From Clostridia bacterium (GTDB lineage: Bacteria; Bacillota_A; Clostridia; Oscillospirales; CAG-272), in NCBI GenBank assembly GCA_017935805.1, contig JAGBGV010000259.1, positions 1-5,389 on the forward strand: a stretch of 5,389 bases of DNA, in the 5' to 3' direction. Shown here in pieces: positions 4,805 to 5,389 of this stretch. How positions within the stretch are numbered: position 1 is the first letter of the stretch; the number at the start of each line of letters is the position of its first letter. The position numbers and the translations under genes are program-made. The notes beneath the pieces are model-generated. The model searched no databases and was not told the DNA's origin. It saw only the letters and a program-made list of their open reading frames with translations.

Positions 4805-5389
4805 TTATAATTTTGACAGAGAATACTACAAATCCTACGGTCCGGTTTGCGGAACTGATGAAGCCGGTCGCGGTCCTCTTGCAGGTCCTGTAGTCGCCGC
4901 GGCGGTCATTCTGCCCAACAGTTGTGTTATTGAAGGACTTGACGACTCAAAAAAGCTCACCGAAAAAAAGCGCGAAAAGCTGTACGACATTATCCGTGAA
5001 CAAGCACTCGCTTATGCGATAGTTGAGATTTCCCCCGAGGAAATAGACAGACTCAATATTCTACGCGCATCTCTCACAGCTATGCAGCGTGCTGTAGCAA
5101 AGGTAAGAGAAACAGTTTCTCCGGCAGCCGTTCTCATCGACGGAAACCAGCAGGCAGACTTTGGTGTGCCATCGTTCACCGTAGTTAAGGGCGACTCCAT
5201 ATCTCAGTCCATTGCGGCGGCATCGGTGCTTGCAAAGGTCTACCGTGACAGGCTGATGATGAAGCTGGCTGAAGAGTACCCCGTCTACGGAATCGCGAAG
5301 CACAAGGGATACCCGACCCCCGAGCACAAGCTGGCAGTTTATGAGCACGGTCCGAGCCCTATCCACCGCAGATCATTCCTGTCATTCCT
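4797..5389 (+). CDS. rnhB: Ribonuclease HII (3' end cut by the window)
   Basis: RNase HII cleaves the RNA strand of RNA/DNA hybrids and cuts at single ribonucleotides misincorporated in DNA. The ATG at 4797 lies 8 bases after AAAGGA (4783-4788) and overlaps the end of rbgA by 8 bases. The 197 complete codons visible carry GTDEAGRGPLAGP (19-31) with catalytic D21 and E22, DDSKKLTEKKR (49-59), LIDGN (113-117) with D115, and AAASVLAKVYRD (140-151) with D151, so all four metal-binding acidic residues are present. The GYP/HKL and HRRSF (190-194) regions near the C-terminus are also seen. The protein lacks the N-terminal extension of the Bacillus enzyme and resembles the shorter form of about 200 residues. 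Only the last few residues should be missing. Confidence 0.95.
   Translation, partial: MLDYNFDREYYKSYGPVCGTDEAGRGPLAGPVVAAAVILPNSCVIEGLDDSKKLTEKKREKLYDIIREQALAYAIVEISPEEIDRLNILRASLTAMQRAVAKVRETVSPAAVLIDGNQQADFGVPSFTVVKGDSISQSIAAASVLAKVYRDRLMMKLAEEYPVYGIAKHKGYPTPEHKLAVYEHGPSPIHRRSFLSF

Noticed and set aside
1..5389. CRISPR array, tRNA/rRNA, insertion sequence, phage or defence module
   Set aside because: No regularly spaced repeats, cloverleaf-like segments, transposase or integrase motifs, or unexplained large reading frames were found. Every long open frame with family motifs is a housekeeping gene.

Overview
The window reads as a piece of a Gram-positive anaerobe chromosome, most likely class Clostridia and plausibly Ruminococcus/Oscillospiraceae. 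That assignment is an inference from protein character, strong Shine-Dalgarno sites, AT-rich intergenic DNA with intrinsic terminators, and the lepB-rbgA-rnhB order. It was not tested by any search. No mobile element, CRISPR array, tRNA, rRNA or defence gene was seen. This is a housekeeping region.

Layout. Bases 1-48 look like the last codons of an upstream gene, followed at once by an intrinsic terminator (52-86). A sigma-A-type promoter (144-172) and a leader that can fold into a hairpin precede a complete MreB-family actin gene (246-1268, +). This gene has its own terminator (1278-1316), so it appears monocistronic and has no mreC or mreD beside it. Facing it is rpsT (ribosomal protein bS20, 1378-1641, -), with its own terminator (1321-1360), so the two genes converge on back-to-back terminators. 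A roughly 400-base AT-rich divergent intergenic region follows. It holds the probable rpsT promoter, the probable promoter of the next operon, and a shared 10-mer, ATACAGTATG, near both predicted transcription starts.

From 2045 to the window end lies a tight + strand operon: apgM-type phosphoglycerate mutase (401 aa), lepB signal peptidase I (202 aa), rbgA/ylqF ribosome-assembly GTPase (301 aa from a GTG start), and rnhB RNase HII (starts 4797, cut by the window end). Gaps are 17 and 22 bases, then an 8-base overlap. lepB, rbgA and rnhB are commonly neighbours in Firmicutes, often with rplS. Here the first visible gene is an apgM-type mutase. The group joins carbon metabolism, protein export, 50S assembly and RNA/DNA-hybrid repair. 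These are growth-linked functions, with no obvious common biochemical pathway.

The points most worth a second look are the degenerate G4 motif of RbgA (TKAA where NKAD is expected), the palindromic 10-mer shared by the divergent promoters, and the 5'-end hairpin of the mreB transcript. No undescribed system is evident.
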